DNA of 64,000 nt from Actinomycetospora endophytica (GTDB taxonomy: Bacteria; Actinomycetota; Actinomycetes; Mycobacteriales; Pseudonocardiaceae): NCBI RefSeq assembly GCF_021026375.1, contig NZ_JAJNDB010000001.1, positions 868,001 through 932,000 of the forward strand, written 5' to 3'. Below the pieces are notes generated by a model that had not been told where the DNA came from, did no database searches, and saw nothing but the letters and a program-made list of their open reading frames with translations. Below, one piece after another: positions 63,184 to 64,000 of this stretch; position 1 is the stretch's first letter, and every line of letters begins with the position of its first letter. Position numbers and translations under genes: made by a program.

Positions 63184-64000
63184 ATGCGCACCTGGTCCCG
63201 GCGCCGCCGCCCCGCGTCCACCCCGGTCGTGCTGTGGGTGCTCGCCGCGGCCGCCGTCCTGCTCCTCGCGACCGGGGTCGCCGCCACCGGAGCGTCCCCG
63301 GACGACCCCGGCGTCGTCACCCCCGGCACCGACGCCCAGCGCTGGGACCCGCAGCTCGCGGGCAGCGCGGTCCGCGTCCAGGTCGACGGCGGGGCCGCCC
63401 GGCTCGCGAGCCCGCGCGACGGCGAGCCACCGCAGCGGGCGGGCAGTCTGCGCGGCGCCCAGCGGCAGGGCTTCCTCGACCTCGGCACGCACACCTTCGC
63501 GCACCCCGTCGACCGCTTCGACGTGCCGGTGACGGCCGAGAGGCCGCCGGGCACGTCGATCATCGCGGAGGTGCGCGGCCGCGACGACGCCGGGCGCTGG
63601 ACGGAGTGGGTGCCGTCCGCTCCGGGCGCACCCGCCGTCCTGCCGGCCCCGAGCCGGACCGTGGCCCTGCGGCTGACCCTCACCGCCCCGGGCACCGCCG
63701 CCGGGCCGACGGTGCGCTCGGCCTCGGTCCACGCCGACCGTCGCGTCGGCGCGCAGCGCGAGCTGACGCCGCGGGCGTCCTACAAGGTGTTCGCCACCCG
63801 GGAGGGCCTCACCGGCGGCACGACCTCCAACGGCCACGTGATCACCGAGAACGACCAGTTCGTCGCCCTGCCCTCCCGCGGCGCCCTCGACGCCGACGGC
63901 AAGGGCGACTACAGCGTGCGGATGTGCACCGACGCCGGGCGCTGCGCCATCGTCCCGGTCTGGGACGTCGGGCCGTGGAACACCGACGACGACTACTGGA
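63184..64000 (+). CDS. Partial secreted protein, runs off right edge
   Basis: 272 residues are visible from the ATG at 63184 with no stop before the edge. A basic N-terminus and hydrophobic helix (VVLWVLAAAAVLLLATGVA) form a signal peptide or anchor. The middle (about 60-190) looks like a beta-sandwich of the kind preceding actinobacterial peptidoglycan-hydrolase domains. The distal part (SYKVFATREGLTGGTTSNGH, MCTDAGRCAIVPVWDVGPWN) resembles the RlpA-like/double-psi barrel segment of secreted proteins. Exact family uncertain because the C-terminus is missing. Divergent from menD by 236 bp, where no other gene is seen. Confidence 0.65.
   Translation, partial: MRTWSRRRRPASTPVVLWVLAAAAVLLLATGVAATGASPDDPGVVTPGTDAQRWDPQLAGSAVRVQVDGGAARLASPRDGEPPQRAGSLRGAQRQGFLDLGTHTFAHPVDRFDVPVTAERPPGTSIIAEVRGRDDAGRWTEWVPSAPGAPAVLPAPSRTVALRLTLTAPGTAAGPTVRSASVHADRRVGAQRELTPRASYKVFATREGLTGGTTSNGHVITENDQFVALPSRGALDADGKGDYSVRMCTDAGRCAIVPVWDVGPWNTDDDYW

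Overview
The window is very GC-rich, starts many genes with GTG, packs genes into operons joined by ATGA/GTGA stop-start overlaps, and carries mycothiol-type, DprE2-type and menaquinone genes. This points to a chromosomal segment of an actinobacterium, most likely Pseudonocardiaceae (Pseudonocardia-like). That placement is inferred from gene content, not from a database search. I see no phage, transposon, CRISPR array or plasmid function. Nearly everything reads as core metabolism, with a small less-recognised patch at about 23-26.5 kb.

1-12.3 kb is a fatty-acid degradation block: an acyl-CoA synthetase divergent from a long-chain-type acyl-CoA dehydrogenase, a DinB-fold protein divergent from an AraC regulator, a TetR regulator divergent from fadA-fadB, an alpha-methylacyl-CoA racemase-type CoA transferase, and a PhaC-like alpha/beta hydrolase. 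A TGACNGTCA box occurs as a tandem pair beside tetR, in the fadA promoter and at the start of the DinB-fold gene, suggesting a local regulon.

12.3-28.9 kb is mixed housekeeping: an XRE regulator, aldo/keto reductase, an orphan DprE2-like reductase, a PII-like protein lacking the modifiable T-loop tyrosine, tRNA-Tyr(GTA), YajQ, a histidine phosphatase, a stand-alone Clp_N protein, an MpaB-type oxygenase, RfbA, a secreted lipase, a deacetylase, an SDR, an SRPBCC protein, an EVE-domain protein, a GH172/DUF2961 protein, a tandem pair of unknown paralogues, HtpX, a thioesterase and a crotonase lacking both hydratase glutamates.

29-63 kb is an energy block. korAB (2-oxoglutarate:ferredoxin oxidoreductase) is followed by patatin and rarD. 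Then, all on the minus strand and in transcription order, come menD, the Mrp antiporter mrpACDEFG (mrpB fused to mrpA), a DUF3592 membrane protein, menG, menJ, a complete 14-gene complex I operon nuoA-N, and a long-chain polyprenyl diphosphate synthase. Menaquinone head-group synthesis, side-chain synthesis, methylation and side-chain reduction thus flank the complex that reduces menaquinone and a cation antiporter homologous to it. A secreted protein runs off the right edge.

Convergent gene pairs are separated by strong hairpins, several of which contain the stop codons of the converging genes. Two unlinked examples share nearly the same sequence and look like members of a dispersed palindromic terminator family.
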